NCBI RefSeq assembly: GCF_963678635.1
Contig: NC_087066.1
Coordinates: 53,834,312-53,894,311 of the forward strand
Source of the DNA: Symsagittifera roscoffensis
Taxonomy: Eukaryota; Xenacoelomorpha; Acoela; Convolutidae
Direction of reading: 5' to 3'
DNA: 60,000 nucleotides
In this document: positions 34,019 through 44,950 of the stretch, one piece after another
Layout: each line of letters starts with the position of its first letter
Position numbering within the stretch: the stretch's first letter is position 1
Translations under genes and position numbers: made by a program
The notes under the pieces: model-generated
Told to the model about the DNA's origin: nothing
The model's database searches: none
The model's input: the letters and a program-made list of their open reading frames with translations, nothing else

Positions 34019-34105
34019 CAGCGTTATCAGTGGCTAGTGTTTCGGTTCTATAAGGGTCAGCAGCACTGTTATATAGAGTCAGTTGCTCAGTTCGATTCAC
34101 GCAGA
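34019..34105 (+). repeat. tRNA-like relic (SINE-like)
   Basis: An A-box-like stretch (TCAGTGGCTAGTG) and a B-box match AGTTCGATTCA (34090-34100) are spaced as in a tRNA, but the stems do not pair. The phrase GTGGCTAGTGTT recurs at 45142-45153, downstream of the tRNA-Lys-like sequence, supporting a shared SINE origin. Confidence 0.35.
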
Positions 34106-35401
34106 GGACATTCAAAACTCATTAATATTTTTTATTTTCTGCTCATTTTCCTCTTTTTAAAGCCGCTGCTGAGGATTTCGTTGTTTGTGTTTGTGAAGTG
34201 AAGCTTAGCCTTTGTGTGTATATTTGTGTTTATGTTGGCTTCATAGCTCATCTCTTCTTTTTAATATTTTCCGCTGTTTTTTCTCGCTTTAACTGTATTT
34301 TTCGGCCTCGAAAGTTTCATCTAATGTTATATCGGCTTAGTCGTCTCATATTGTGTTGTAATTAGAGCAACAATTTTTTTCAATCGTGTGTACTGGGGGT
34401 ATGCGAATCATGAAAGCTTCCAGTTACGAACTTTTCTGTAGCTCGTCTTTGTTAGCGGCTCATAAATTTGTTTCATAGCGTATTTCTTGCTTTCAATTGT
34501 CTTTGTGGACATTTTTCCCTCAAAATGAACTTCTTACGAGACAAACCTATGAAAGATTTGAAAAAACCAGTTTCCGATATTTGTTTTTTGAATAATTTCT
34601 TCGACTAAGTAGCTTTCGCCTTTTTTCTGTCGCCTAGCTTGCCATGTCATGTTTGTGGTGTATCGCAAGTGCGAATGGCTTTAAAACGCTAAACGCTTGC
34701 ATCGCTGTGCTTAGTAAAAACATGTTGAAATATTGTTATTGTTCCGACTTTCGATACGAAAGTAACGGAATATTTGTGCTCGGGGTGGGTTTTTTTTTCT
34801 TCAGACAAATTTCGACTTTTTAACTAGCCATTTTTGACGAATTTTTTATATCATTCGAAAGCCATTGTTGTCCTGAACTTAAATTTGAAAAGATATTTCA
34901 CCTGTGATCATTTTTCGTAAAGTTATGAGGGTTTAAAGATTGCCATTTTGGCCATTTTGACCAATATGGGACAATTAACGCGCGATATAATTCGCGCTAT
35001 TAACGCGTAAGCGGAGATTTAATCCGTCTTATAAATCGTTCCAAATTGGTTGAACGAAGCTTATTTGCCATAATTGATTTGTTACAAGGAACGAAATCTA
35101 TCTTTTTGTACTTTATATGGCGTGTGGGGGGATGATTTTCATAAAAAAATTTCAATTTTTGGAGAAAAAAAATTTTCGTTTTATTTTTTTCTATTTTATT
35201 TTTTATGTTGTTTATGTTATTACTGCTCCATAAACGTTAAAAGGCAGTCGGAACTTACAGGGCTTCGCCCTGATACGAGCAGTCTTGTTACGTTTCAGAT
35301 TAATTTAGAATGGGTAGTGTGAAAAGCAGATTCAAAATTGTTCTCATGTTTTCTACTTAAATACTTGATCAAGCTAACGTTGATTGTTGGATAGCTCCAG
35401 T

Positions 35402-38400
35402 ATGAACGGAAGTGTTCGATCCCAGTACGGGAAAAGGTCTACGTCCCCGCGACCTCTTCCGAAAGCGATTCCTTTGCCAACGGTTCCTTCCATAAAACAG
35501 ACACCCAATTATCACACGTCATCTGATAACTTAAACAGGAGTCAGAGCTCCAACGAAGAACCAATCTATGATGTGCCTCCTTGCTTTGACAATAACTGGG
35601 ACTCTTCTCAGACGCTTCCTAGACACTCCATGATGCACATGGACTCAGCAGAAGGCATGCATTCAAGAACGAGCACTATGAGCAGTCTGTCTACCATCAA
35701 CTCATGCACTTCTGTGGCAACGCTGACTAATCAAGCACGTGAACCAAGTTTCATCCAGCAACTCTCGGTGCAATTATACGACAGGTCTCCAGGAGGAGGA
35801 GGTCCATCTCGTGCGTTTGATGATGAAAACATAGTGTCGCATTGGTACCCCGAAAGTCCAAATGAGTACTCGAAAACGGAACCACGCACGGGATCTCTTG
35901 GAGATAAACGCAAGAGATCCAAGTCGAAAAATCGAAGTTTATTGCAACGTTCCGGTTCCGTTTTGAAAAGTATGTTCTCATCGTCAAATGATGAAGTATC
36001 GGGAACTAAGACGTCTCATAAAAAGGGATCCGACTTGGCCTTAACAATTGACGTGAATAGCCAACCATCATGCAACATGCAAGGCAGGTTACTTCTGAAG
36101 GAAATCAGAAATTGCAAGTTTGACGACTTGTCAACTGAGAGTCTACGTGACTTCGAAATGATGCCTTGGCAGAGTGTAACCATATTCACTTCGCACAGTC
36201 AGCTCCACATGCAGAAAAGTCACAGTGCGCCTCAAAGTGACGACGGGGTCTCGTTAGACCTGGTAGGATGTCGGTGTGAACCTATTTTGTGTCATTCTTC
36301 GAGTCTGTCAAAGAAGTCACGTGATCACAAAACTCGCAATATTTCCTCCTCGGTCACGTGCTTCGCATTCAAACTTCAGCTTCAAACTGAACATGCAGTG
36401 GTACGTGTTTTCCAAACAGATTCAAAAGACTCCATGGTGCAATGGATTAACTGCTTGCAGAATATTTCCCAACTGACTCCGGTTAGCTTCCAGTCTGTCT
36501 CCCAAGCACCTCCTAGTCCCATTCATGGGTCATCTTTTGCACACTTGGAAAGCTACCAAATGTCTCCTTCAAACCCTTACGTGCCAATAATTGTGACTGA
36601 ATGCTGTGAGCAAATTGAGCATCTAGGAGGGCTCCACCTTACTGGAATTTACAGGGTTCCGGGCAACTCAATCCACATTAACTCGCTTCTTGGCCAAATA
36701 AACCCCTCGCTCAGTCATCTGGATCTGAGTAATGCTGATGTGCACACAACTGCGAGTGCTCTGAAGACGTTTCTGAGACGCCTGCCCGAGCCTCTAATCA
36801 CGAACGACTGGTACTCGTCGCTGATTGTAGCCAATCGTAAGCGAGACGACTCGGAGAGACTGGAGCAAATCAAAATGGTCATCAATCAACTGCCAATTCA
36901 CAATTTTGAAACTTTAAAGTATCTGATGCGTCATCTGGACAAAATCGCTCAACACAGCGAGGAAAATAAGATGGATGTAACCAACCTGGCGACAGTGTTT
37001 GGACCAACTCTTCTAAGAAGTCCAGCCTCTCCTGAAGTGCTTCTGGGGCCGAGCTCAAAAGGAGCCATAGCTGCTCAGAAGGAAGACATGATTTCAATCT
37101 GGGGAGACATGCTAGAACAGCGCAGTATAATTGAGGCAATAATCTCGAACCACCGTTCTATTTTTGCATCAGATGACTCAAGAATCAGCGCAGATTCGAG
37201 ATCTGGAAGCAGTCACCTGTTGCCAGATGTTGTCAAGGACACTGGATTCCGAAGAGACTCAAACGTGTCTTTGAACTCTTTAACGTCGGCTGCACAAATG
37301 CATTTAAACTGCACGGCATCAGCGGTGCGAAAAATGTCTGTTGAAAAGCTTTCAGCGTTAGCAACCGGTTCTAGAAAAGGGACGTCGTCAAAGCTAGGAC
37401 CTCCTAGCAGCAGAAACTCCCCGCTCCCCACGAAAGCTGAGTTCATAGCAATAAGCCGAGAAGTTTCGCCTGTTCCAAGGCGCTCCAAATCTATGAGTGA
37501 TAAAGCTGATAAGTTGAACAATAAAATAAAGCAGCACCACGATGATAACTCAGCCTCGGAGAAATCAGAAAACGGCAGTTCGTTTACTGAAACGGAATCA
37601 CCAGCCATGCAACAGGCTGCAGTGTCAAGTGCAAGTTCGATATCTCTGAATGGAAGCGGAGAAGGTAATTACTTCCAGAGTCAAAAGATGTTGAAGGACC
37701 TGGACAGTTTGATCGAATCTCTAAAGGCGGAATGCAAAGAAAAAGACGACAAGGTTCGCCGCTCCGCTGAAGAAGGCCAGGAAATGTTCGACAACTTCTG
37801 TAAACTTTTCACTAATGACAGCAAAAGTCCATCTCGCGCGAGAAAGAAACAAGAAATAACGGCGGTCCCTGAGGTGAGAAATTCACCGTCCAAGGATAGT
37901 CAAGCATCTTCATCGTTTTCAGGTAGCGGCGACTTGGAGCACCTGATCGCCCGAGAGTTGGATGCAAAAATAGCGAATTTGAGACTTGAATATACTATCA
38001 AAGTTGATAAGTTCCCAATTTCGGACTCAGATCCAAAAGACTCATTCGTATGCGAAACTGCCGTTACTGATAAAACTAGCTTGCCTGAAAAGGCCAGTGT
38101 GACTAATTTTATTAAAAACCCATCTTATGACGTGGAAAGAAAGCAGGAACTGAAAACCGGAGAGAAATTGGGAAAGCTTTCTTCTGAAGCCGCTGTGAAA
38201 AGATCTGAGTCGATCAAGTTGGACACGGATAAAATATCACGAAGCATCGAGGCAAGTTTGAAAATGAGAAGTGCTGAGTTTGGAGACAGACAACCGAGCG
38301 TTTATGAGAATGTGGAAGATTCAAGTCCTACAAGCGATGAGCAGAAGTTTCAAACACCGTATAGAAATAGTAATAGAGAGCAGTCACAAAATCCAATGCT

Positions 38401-39223
38401 AACTAACACAAATTTGTACCGCAATGAAGCTAAAACGACCTCAAACAAACCAGTGCCAAATATGAATCAAAGTCACTCCATTGATACCTCATACTCTCTG
38501 CTGCAAACAAGTCCCAAAATGTCGCCAAGACATGCTCAAGCGGCCAAACAGTTTCAGTCAAATGCTACAAGTTTAAGCGTGGACACGCAGATGCAGTCAA
38601 CGTCTTCGTCCCGTAGAAGTCCCTTCAAATCGCCAAAATCGGACCCGTCTTCTTCCCTTCTGAAGAACGTGATGGCACCTCTGAGACCCCTCTCGAAGTC
38701 GAGGAACAAGCAAAACACAGTTCCAAATGACACTGCTGACACTGATGATAAAACTGGTGGTAAAGTTGGAGACCCTCCTTTTCCTCTGAGTCCGAACTCG
38801 ACCCTAAGCTCGAATAAGACAGATAGACGGACACAGAAGACAGTAAATGAAAGAGGAGCGCTAGGAGGCGGGGCGCATTTGTCGGCGGCAACGCCTTCGA
38901 GGTCAAATCGGGGCTCACTGAATCCGGCTCATCTGGTCCAAACTAGTGTTGAGTCGAGTGTTAATTTGAGCACGAAAAACATAAGCAGTAGTTCATCGTC
39001 AAACATCGATCGCAGTGCTAGCCGTAGTTGGGTGACACGAAGTAACCCGGACTTGCTGACGGCGGTCGCGAACAAATCGGCTAATCGGCGCTCTGGCGGA
39101 GGAGGAGGAACTCCAAGTACTCCTGCGAAAGTAATCGGGGGAGGGGCCAATTCTTCTTCTTCTTCATCTTCAGGGACTCCGAACCCAAAGCAGTTGATGG
39201 TTTTCCATACCAGCCAAGTTTAG
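35402..39223 (+). CDS. Rho GTPase-activating protein, ARHGAP21/23-like, large 3' exon
   Basis: About 1273 codons in one exon from the first ATG at 35402; the frame is open to 35384. A branch-site-like CTAAC (35374-35378) and AG dinucleotides at 35393-35394 and 35399-35400 suggest that an upstream exon is spliced here. Order: a Ser/Pro-rich N-terminus, a PH domain (about residues 225-355, ending CFAFKLQLQ...MVQWINCLQ), and a RhoGAP domain (about 393-541) with the arginine finger in GIYRVPG (Arg about 418), a PEPL motif and NLATVFGPTL. A long disordered Ser-rich tail carries Gly and Ser runs at the end. The protein should stimulate GTP hydrolysis by Rho-family GTPases, probably at junctions or membranes, as its animal relatives do. 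A PDZ domain found N-terminally in relatives is not in this exon. Confidence 0.85.
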   Translation: MNGSVRSQYGKRSTSPRPLPKAIPLPTVPSIKQTPNYHTSSDNLNRSQSSNEEPIYDVPPCFDNNWDSSQTLPRHSMMHMDSAEGMHSRTSTMSSLSTINSCTSVATLTNQAREPSFIQQLSVQLYDRSPGGGGPSRAFDDENIVSHWYPESPNEYSKTEPRTGSLGDKRKRSKSKNRSLLQRSGSVLKSMFSSSNDEVSGTKTSHKKGSDLALTIDVNSQPSCNMQGRLLLKEIRNCKFDDLSTESLRDFEMMPWQSVTIFTSHSQLHMQKSHSAPQSDDGVSLDLVGCRCEPILCHSSSLSKKSRDHKTRNISSSVTCFAFKLQLQTEHAVVRVFQTDSKDSMVQWINCLQNISQLTPVSFQSVSQAPPSPIHGSSFAHLESYQMSPSNPYVPIIVTECCEQIEHLGGLHLTGIYRVPGNSIHINSLLGQINPSLSHLDLSNADVHTTASALKTFLRRLPEPLITNDWYSSLIVANRKRDDSERLEQIKMVINQLPIHNFETLKYLMRHLDKIAQHSEENKMDVTNLATVFGPTLLRSPASPEVLLGPSSKGAIAAQKEDMISIWGDMLEQRSIIEAIISNHRSIFASDDSRISADSRSGSSHLLPDVVKDTGFRRDSNVSLNSLTSAAQMHLNCTASAVRKMSVEKLSALATGSRKGTSSKLGPPSSRNSPLPTKAEFIAISREVSPVPRRSKSMSDKADKLNNKIKQHHDDNSASEKSENGSSFTETESPAMQQAAVSSASSISLNGSGEGNYFQSQKMLKDLDSLIESLKAECKEKDDKVRRSAEEGQEMFDNFCKLFTNDSKSPSRARKKQEITAVPEVRNSPSKDSQASSSFSGSGDLEHLIARELDAKIANLRLEYTIKVDKFPISDSDPKDSFVCETAVTDKTSLPEKASVTNFIKNPSYDVERKQELKTGEKLGKLSSEAAVKRSESIKLDTDKISRSIEASLKMRSAEFGDRQPSVYENVEDSSPTSDEQKFQTPYRNSNREQSQNPMLTNTNLYRNEAKTTSNKPVPNMNQSHSIDTSYSLLQTSPKMSPRHAQAAKQFQSNATSLSVDTQMQSTSSSRRSPFKSPKSDPSSSLLKNVMAPLRPLSKSRNKQNTVPNDTADTDDKTGGKVGDPPFPLSPNSTLSSNKTDRRTQKTVNERGALGGGAHLSAATPSRSNRGSLNPAHLVQTSVESSVNLSTKNISSSSSSNIDRSASRSWVTRSNPDLLTAVANKSANRRSGGGGGTPSTPAKVIGGGANSSSSSSSGTPNPKQLMVFHTSQV

Positions 39224-40787
39224 AAATTAATTTTGATAGAATACTTGGATAAGTTTCTCAGTTTGCTCCAAACAAGAAAAGTCTAAATTAAAAATGATCG
39301 CGTAACATTTTTTTCTTCCGAAAAATATGTTTGGAGTAAATTAGAAGTTTAAAACATAAATTGTCTTCCTTTCTTTTGTTTCATTTCACTTTTGAAGCTA
39401 ACGGTTTTGCACTCGGATAAAAGAACGACGTTTTATTTTTTTGAATAACGGACTCAGTTGAACTTGGACGTGCTTGATTCTGCATCTTTTCTCCTGTTTT
39501 ATCTTTCTTGGCTTGTGCATGGTGTTAAATCCTACTTACCTAGTTAAGCTGGAATAATTAAAATCAAGACTATATTGTGATCGAATGAAAAGCCTGAAGT
39601 CCACCCCGTTAGATATACCAAGTTAAGAGATCTTCCTTCGCCATATTAATTTTTGATTAGAATTGATCACTTAAGCGTGTAAAATTCTCGATGCGGATCA
39701 GCTGAAATTTTTTTCTTAGAAACATGTCAATATCTCCTTAATCAGTTTGGAGTGGGGATGTTGACGTAGTTTCATCCGATTTTTTGTAACTTGGTTTCCA
39801 ATATTGGTTCACAGCTTCATATGATTCCGCTTCAATGTAATACGGATTCATTCTTCAAGCTGGCTTTAAATAAGATTTAATTTGACTTGATGGAAAAGAC
39901 GATGAAAAGAACGAGTAATTCGACGCTTGTGTCCAAGATGTCCCCCTCTCCCAAACATCCGATTTTCAGCTCATCGTTTTTCTTGTCGTTGGATGATGAA
40001 GCAATCTGGCATACTAATTCAACCAAGGAAAAACAAATAGATCGCATAATCTTTAATTATTCCTGCCTTCTGATTTATTTGTTGCTATAATTACATTAAC
40101 TTGTAGAGTCAATATTTGATTTCGATTCTACAAATCACTATTTGAATGATGCCTTGTTTGTACATGCCACTTTTACGCTCATTTGTATACAGATAGATAT
40201 TTAGATTATTTTTAGTCTATTTCAAGTTCTTTAATTCTATCTTTGTTTTATTTTGATTTGAGTCCATTTTTCGTACGTTTGCTACTATTTTACTGCTGAT
40301 TAGTTAGACTTCACTTGGACATATGGGGCTTTAAATTTTCAATAATTTTGTAAATATTTAAGTTTGTGATTTGCGTGTCTGCAGCTATGAGCATTAAGCA
40401 CATTTTTAGCTATGTGAGCAACAATAAATCGAATTTAGTTTGGAATATCTACAAATTTAATTAATTTTAAATATTCTTGTTTTTTTTTGTAAACAGTATA
40501 AGAATCCTCAGTGACATATTGCAATAGGTGGCAGATATAAATTCATTAGATGGGTCTATCTTTGTTATACTTTGAACGGTATTCATAATCTATTTCAAAG
40601 CCAAATTATTTGGCTAAAGAAGTGTGAGTTTTGAGTTTTTGAATTACTTTTCATCTGACAGAATAATGTATTTTTAAAAAATATTTTAATATCTTGTACA
40701 ATTGGCTGAAAATGAAATGAATGTATTATGCATTGAAGTTCTCAAGCTTAATACATGCACTAATCTAATAGTTCTCAAAGTTGTCAC
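39224..40787 (+). other. 3' UTR and flank of the RhoGAP gene
   Basis: AT-rich, no convincing ORF. An AATAAA at about 40423 is a candidate poly(A) signal. Confidence 0.4.
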
Positions 40788-41290
40788 CGGTTACGTAGCA
40801 GTATTTAGACAACCGCGTATTCAGACTCGTCAGTAAGCAGACAAATACTGTATTAACCAATCAGAATCGAGACAAGGAAGACCTTAATAATTATTTATTT
40901 CGTATATTTGCTTTCTCATCTCGATTCTGATTGGTTAATATGGTATTTGTCTACTTCCTGACGAGTATGAATACGCGGTTGTCTAAATACAGACCGCACT
41001 CCGTTGTCTCCTATTGTAATATTGCTCCAAATCCTCACCATTCCTGAAAAAGAGGTGATGTCAAACAGGGAGTGCAGTCTGTTTTTCGACAACCGCGTAT
41101 TCATACTCGTCAGTAGGTAGACAAATACCATATTAACCAATCAGAATCGAGATGAGAAAGCAAAGTTACGAAATAAATAATTATTAATTTTTCATTTTTT
41201 CCTTGTCTCGGTTCTGATTGGTTAATACAGTATTTGTCTACTTACTGACGAGTCTGAATAGGCGGTTGTATGAATACTGCTACGTAACCG
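40788..41290. mobile_element. Nested inverted-repeat element (MITE-like)
   Basis: The ends CGGTTACGTAGCAGTAT and its reverse complement bound a 503-bp element. A unit of about 75 bp (ACAACCGCGTATTCA, ACTCGTCAGTA, ATTAACCAATCAGAATCGAGA) occurs four times in alternating orientation, at about 40810-40880, 40909-40985, 41088-41165 and 41196-41272. The two inner units flank a core whose ends are also inverted (GACCGCACTCC and GGAGTGCAGTC). TCA on both sides (40784-40786 and 41291-41293) could be a 3-bp target duplication. No transposase is encoded. The structure fits a MITE inserted into a relative or a fold-back element. Confidence 0.8.
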
Positions 41291-41568
41291 TCAAATAGGT
41301 AAAAGCCGACAAGAACATGATCAGCGCATTTTGAAAAAAATATATAGGTGGATTAGATTCAAATACAGACATCGGACATAAAAATCGTAGCTTTTTGATT
41401 TCAACGAAAAAACGAATTTTGTTCAATTTCGTTTTGCTGGAACACTTTTTTTATGTCTGTAATGCAATACAGATATGATCGTTTTTTGACACCGGACATA
41501 GTTATTTTTTCAAATCTATTTTCTGGCGTTTTTCCGTGAGGTAAATAGTAGCTTCACAAAGAACCAAT

Positions 41569-41735
41569 TTTGTTCACTCCTCAAATTTGACTTTTCGGAA
41601 AAACGTTTGTTCACTCTCAAATTTGACTTTTCGCGATTTGACATTTGATTTTCAGTTCATTTCTTTTCATTATTCAACAGCAGTGGTGTAAAGTTTGAAT
41701 GATCAGCGGTAAAAACTTGAATGATCAGCGGTATA
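41569..41735 (+). repeat. Two short duplications
   Basis: TTGTTCACTC(CT)CAAATTTGACTTTTCG occurs twice (about 41571-41597 and 41608-41634). A unit containing CTTGAATGATCAGCGGTA is repeated (about 41694-41711 and 41716-41733). The region is otherwise featureless. Confidence 0.7.
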
Positions 41736-43100
41736 AAAATTATTTTTTTATTTTTTGATCCAGTTTTCTTTAAATGCATAATTTTCAGAATCAAATCTCA
41801 ATCTTTAAACATATCTTATAATTCAAAGCGCTTTTTAACGTCATATAGTTTTTTCTTCAAAAGTTGTTCAAAAACTTTTTACAATTTTTTATCTACTTTT
41901 TTCAAACCATCTGTGGGCTATTCATTTTCTCGTATTTTTTGTTTTCATTTTTTACATTGAATGTTTTATTCGGAATAATATGTATACTAACTAATTAGCT
42001 ATTTGTTCTGATTTTGTTCTGTTTTTGTACTTGGAATTGCGTTTTCAATCGAGTGATTTCCTTGCTTCACTTTTCTCAACGTAAATTTTGTAGCGGATGT
42101 ATTTTTCGCTTTGTTTTGCACTCATATCCGCTTCTGACTGCATTAGCCAACTTTTCTCATGCTATCGAAGCTTGCAGCGCAAAATAGATTGAAGATTAAA
42201 AATTGCGAAATGAATATCGGATCAGACCCTAAAGGAAAGTTGGAATTGGAAGGACCTATTGCACAATGGCGTCTTTATTCCCCAATCTTAGGTATTTCTA
42301 GGAAAGCTCGTGCGGGATCAAGTGTGATATGATATAAAATCTTTATGAATTGTGAGTTGGATTCCAAAACTCAACAGGTGTTTGTGTCGAGAAAAATTGG
42401 TAGGATTTTCCACTTTTTTCAGACTAATTTACACGGAGAGTGAAATACCTTACCTGTCTTATTCTACTGTAGTTATTATAGTTACATGTACTCTAACAAA
42501 TAACCATCGATTTTTTTTGGATTAAGAAAGAAGTTGAATTCTAATTGACGAAAAACGAAACTTCTCTTATTTGAGTCGTGGTTTTTGCTCGAAAAAATTG
42601 AAGATAGGTTGCCTTAATTTGTTTTGTTTTGCCGGTTTGAAACTCAAAATTAGGGCATTTGTAAATCTATTTTCAAATTTATTTTCTAAGAGGTGAAACT
42701 AAGCTCCCCGATAAAAAAATATCAATCGCCCAAAAGTTAGTTCTTCACTTTTAAAATCAATGGGAGATTTGATTTTATGCAGTCAGTGAAATAAAAAAGG
42801 CTTTCAAGTAGGAATAGTTTTTCTTTTTTCAATTAGCCTGGAAATTAACTGGTTAATAATAAACATTATTAGTTTTTTGTCGGACGTTTAGATTATAACA
42901 AATTAAGTTTTCAAATTTTATACAGAGAAATGAAGAGACTGTGAACTTACAGATAGAATGTCCAAATCTTGACCGAAAAGCTCGCTTCCAATGCTCTTTT
43001 TTATTGCAATGGACAGTTAGTACGCAATCGGAGCTTGTAATATAATACACATCTGCGTATTTTCAAGAAATATTTCACATTGATTGCAAATATCTTGTTC
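41736..43100. other. Intergenic DNA, nothing recognised
   Basis: AT-rich. Short ORFs occur on both strands but are T-rich, low in complexity and without motifs. I see no exon, RNA gene or element end. Confidence 0.5.
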
Positions 43101-43376
43101 CAGGGGCGGATTTAGGGGGGGGGGGGGCGGACGCCCTCTCCCCTCATGGATTCAAACCCATGCCGACCCAAAGGCGTTTTTAGATTCCTAAAAACGCCCC
43201 TTTTTGGGCTGTTTTTCCAAAATTTTGCATGCGGCGCAGAAATTTTTGGCTGAAACAGGGTCTTTGTAGTGCTTTGACAGAGCTCAGGAAATCAATTTGG
43301 TCGACCTAAAAAAAAGGTCGCCACAATTTTTTTTTGAAAACACGCCCCCCTCGAGAAAAACCTAGATCCGCCCCTG
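43101..43376. mobile_element. Short interspersed element with 16-bp terminal inverted repeats
   Basis: The ends CAGGGGCGGATTTAGG (43101-43116) and CCTAGATCCGCCCCTG (43361-43376) are reverse complements with one mismatch. The interior has a G-run, AATTTGGTCGACC and poly(T). Diverged relatives lie at 28448-28680 and about 45990-46128. The terminal sequence resembles the common AGGGGCGGAT-type ends of animal non-autonomous DNA transposons. Confidence 0.75.
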
Positions 43377-43613
43377 TCTTGCTGTAACTGTTTCTTTGTT
43401 TTTTAAACAGCAAAGTTGTATGCGCTTCTTTGAAGGCGTTTGCTTCTTTTGCGTTTTTTCCGCTGTGTTTGCCTCTGAGTACAATTAAACTGACCTTACA
43501 TAAAAAGTCGAGCTATTTTTTTTCTGAAGATCTGTGAGTTTTCGTTGTGAGCCATTGGAATATTGAATTGAATGTTAGTAGTGTGAAGACTACAGTGATT
43601 TGCATCGCGTTTA

Positions 43614-43690
43614 TTAAATAAGCGAAGCGAAGTGTATTACGAAGAATTTTTACACAACGAAGCGAAGTGTTTTATTACGAAGAATTTTTT
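43614..43690 (+). repeat. Imperfect tandem duplication of about 38 bp
   Basis: The unit AGCGAAGTGT(TTT)ATTACGAAGAATTTTT is repeated twice, with CGAAGCGAAG at each unit start. It may be related to the GCGAAG dispersed family. Confidence 0.7.
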
Positions 43691-44880
43691 TATGACCTAA
43701 GTCGCAAATGAACGTGCTCGTTTGGTGGCTTTTTTGTATATTTCAATTTAATCATATTTAAGCCTATTTAATCATAAGCAAATTAAAAACATATGTTGCT
43801 GCTTTTCTGGCTTGTGTAAGGTCCTGTTAAAAGGAATCTGTTTGAGGGTCCTGTTTGAAGGAATTTTTCAAAAACAAGGTACCTATGGAAAAACCGGCTG
43901 CTTTTCTATGTGCCTGCATTTTACCCTAAGTTTTACGGCCTTCGAAATTTTCAGTAGAGGGATTTTTGACCTATTTGCTGCCTCGAATTTTTTTCTTTGT
44001 CTCGAGTATTAAATACACAAATCTGAGATGATGGTTTAAATCAATAGGACAAATTTAGGAATCTCCGTAGAAACAAGTTATGGCCTCACACAAGCCCATT
44101 TTCTTATTTTGACATTTTGTTGATTTTTAAAATGTTTCGACTTCTTAAAAACTACTCAGCGAAAAGGGAGATTAAGGATTTAGCCGAAAGAGAAGCAGTC
44201 TGTTATGCCAATCGTTCCTGCGCAAACGGCTATGCCCTGCGTTTTGAAAAAAAATATGGCCTTAGACAATGTCCAATTTTTGAATTTTCGCTCGTTTTGG
44301 AAATTTATTCTTTTTTTTTCAAAAACTAACCTGCGGATTCTGAGGTTGATAGTTTATTCAAATTAACATGGTGCTTGAATTTTTTTTGGACAAGTTGTCT
44401 ATTTATTTGAAGAAAATTGATATGGACTTCGGCAAAATCCATTTTTTGAAATTTTTACCGTTTTTTTTAGAAATTGCATCACTAGTCTCGAAAACTACTA
44501 GATAAATCTGATATCAAAAGTTCAATCTAAAAATCAAGGTGTGGACGTCTTCCCCGCATAAAAGGCTATTCCAATGCATTAGTAAAGAAAATTTTATGGA
44601 TTTATGAAAACTCAAATTTTTGAATTTTTGGTCATTTTGGAATCTTTTTCACTTTTTTCGAAAAATACCCAGCCAAATCTGAGATAGAAACATCAATTGA
44701 AAGAGCGAGTAATGTTTTTCTCCTTTAGATAAGCGGCTTATCCTCTACCTATGCAGAAAATTTTTTAGGGTTTTGCGTAAAGTCTATTTTTTGAAAATTA
44801 CGCATTTCAGTATCACAACAATATATGATTACACTAGCGCTCATCTGTTCTAAGCTTTACTTGTTTTTGCTGCCTATTAA

Positions 44881-44950
44881 GCGTCCGTGGCTGATTGGTT
44901 AGTGTATAAGACTCTTAATCTCTGGGTCGCAGGTTCGAATCTCATTAGAA
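44881..44950 (+). repeat. tRNA-Lys(CTT)-like sequence, probable SINE head
   Basis: Shows an A-box (TGGCTGATTGGTTAG), an anticodon loop CTCTTAA with CTT, and a B-box (GGTTCGAATCTC) in tRNA spacing. The first seven bases (GCGTCCG) do not pair with the sequence after the T arm, and the anticodon and T stems have mismatches, so it is not a functional tRNA. The following 300 bases hold two related segments (about 44975-45045 and 45135-45215), as in a SINE with a duplicated body. Confidence 0.6.

Larger units (their letters stand above)
29321..35393. other. Gene-free 6-kb region, repeat-rich
   Basis: AT-rich with many T-runs and no supported exon. It holds short tandem repeats (29544-29594, 31447-32030, 31821-31880, 32048-32083), tRNA-like relics (30801-30872, 34019-34105) and scattered copies of a GCGAAG-containing repeat. 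Its right part is probably an intron or the 5' flank of the RhoGAP gene. Confidence 0.6.

Noticed and set aside
36882-37139. Minus-strand ORFs opposite the RhoGAP exon (for example 85 codons here)
   Set aside because: Shadows of the coding strand; the + strand frame carries conserved RhoGAP motifs.
39887-40090. 67-codon ORF downstream of the RhoGAP stop
   Set aside because: Lies in the 3' UTR or flank, not alignable to anything recognised, no splice support.
41721-41960. 79-codon + strand ORF
   Set aside because: Phe/Ser/Lys-rich translation of T-rich DNA, no homology signal, no splice sites.
44117-44329. 70-codon + strand ORF
   Set aside because: Falls within an interspersed repeat module shared with 33 kb; low-complexity T-rich ending.
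44881-44950. Functional tRNA-Lys gene
   Set aside because: Acceptor arms do not pair and two stems have mismatches; only the A and B boxes and the anticodon loop are kept.
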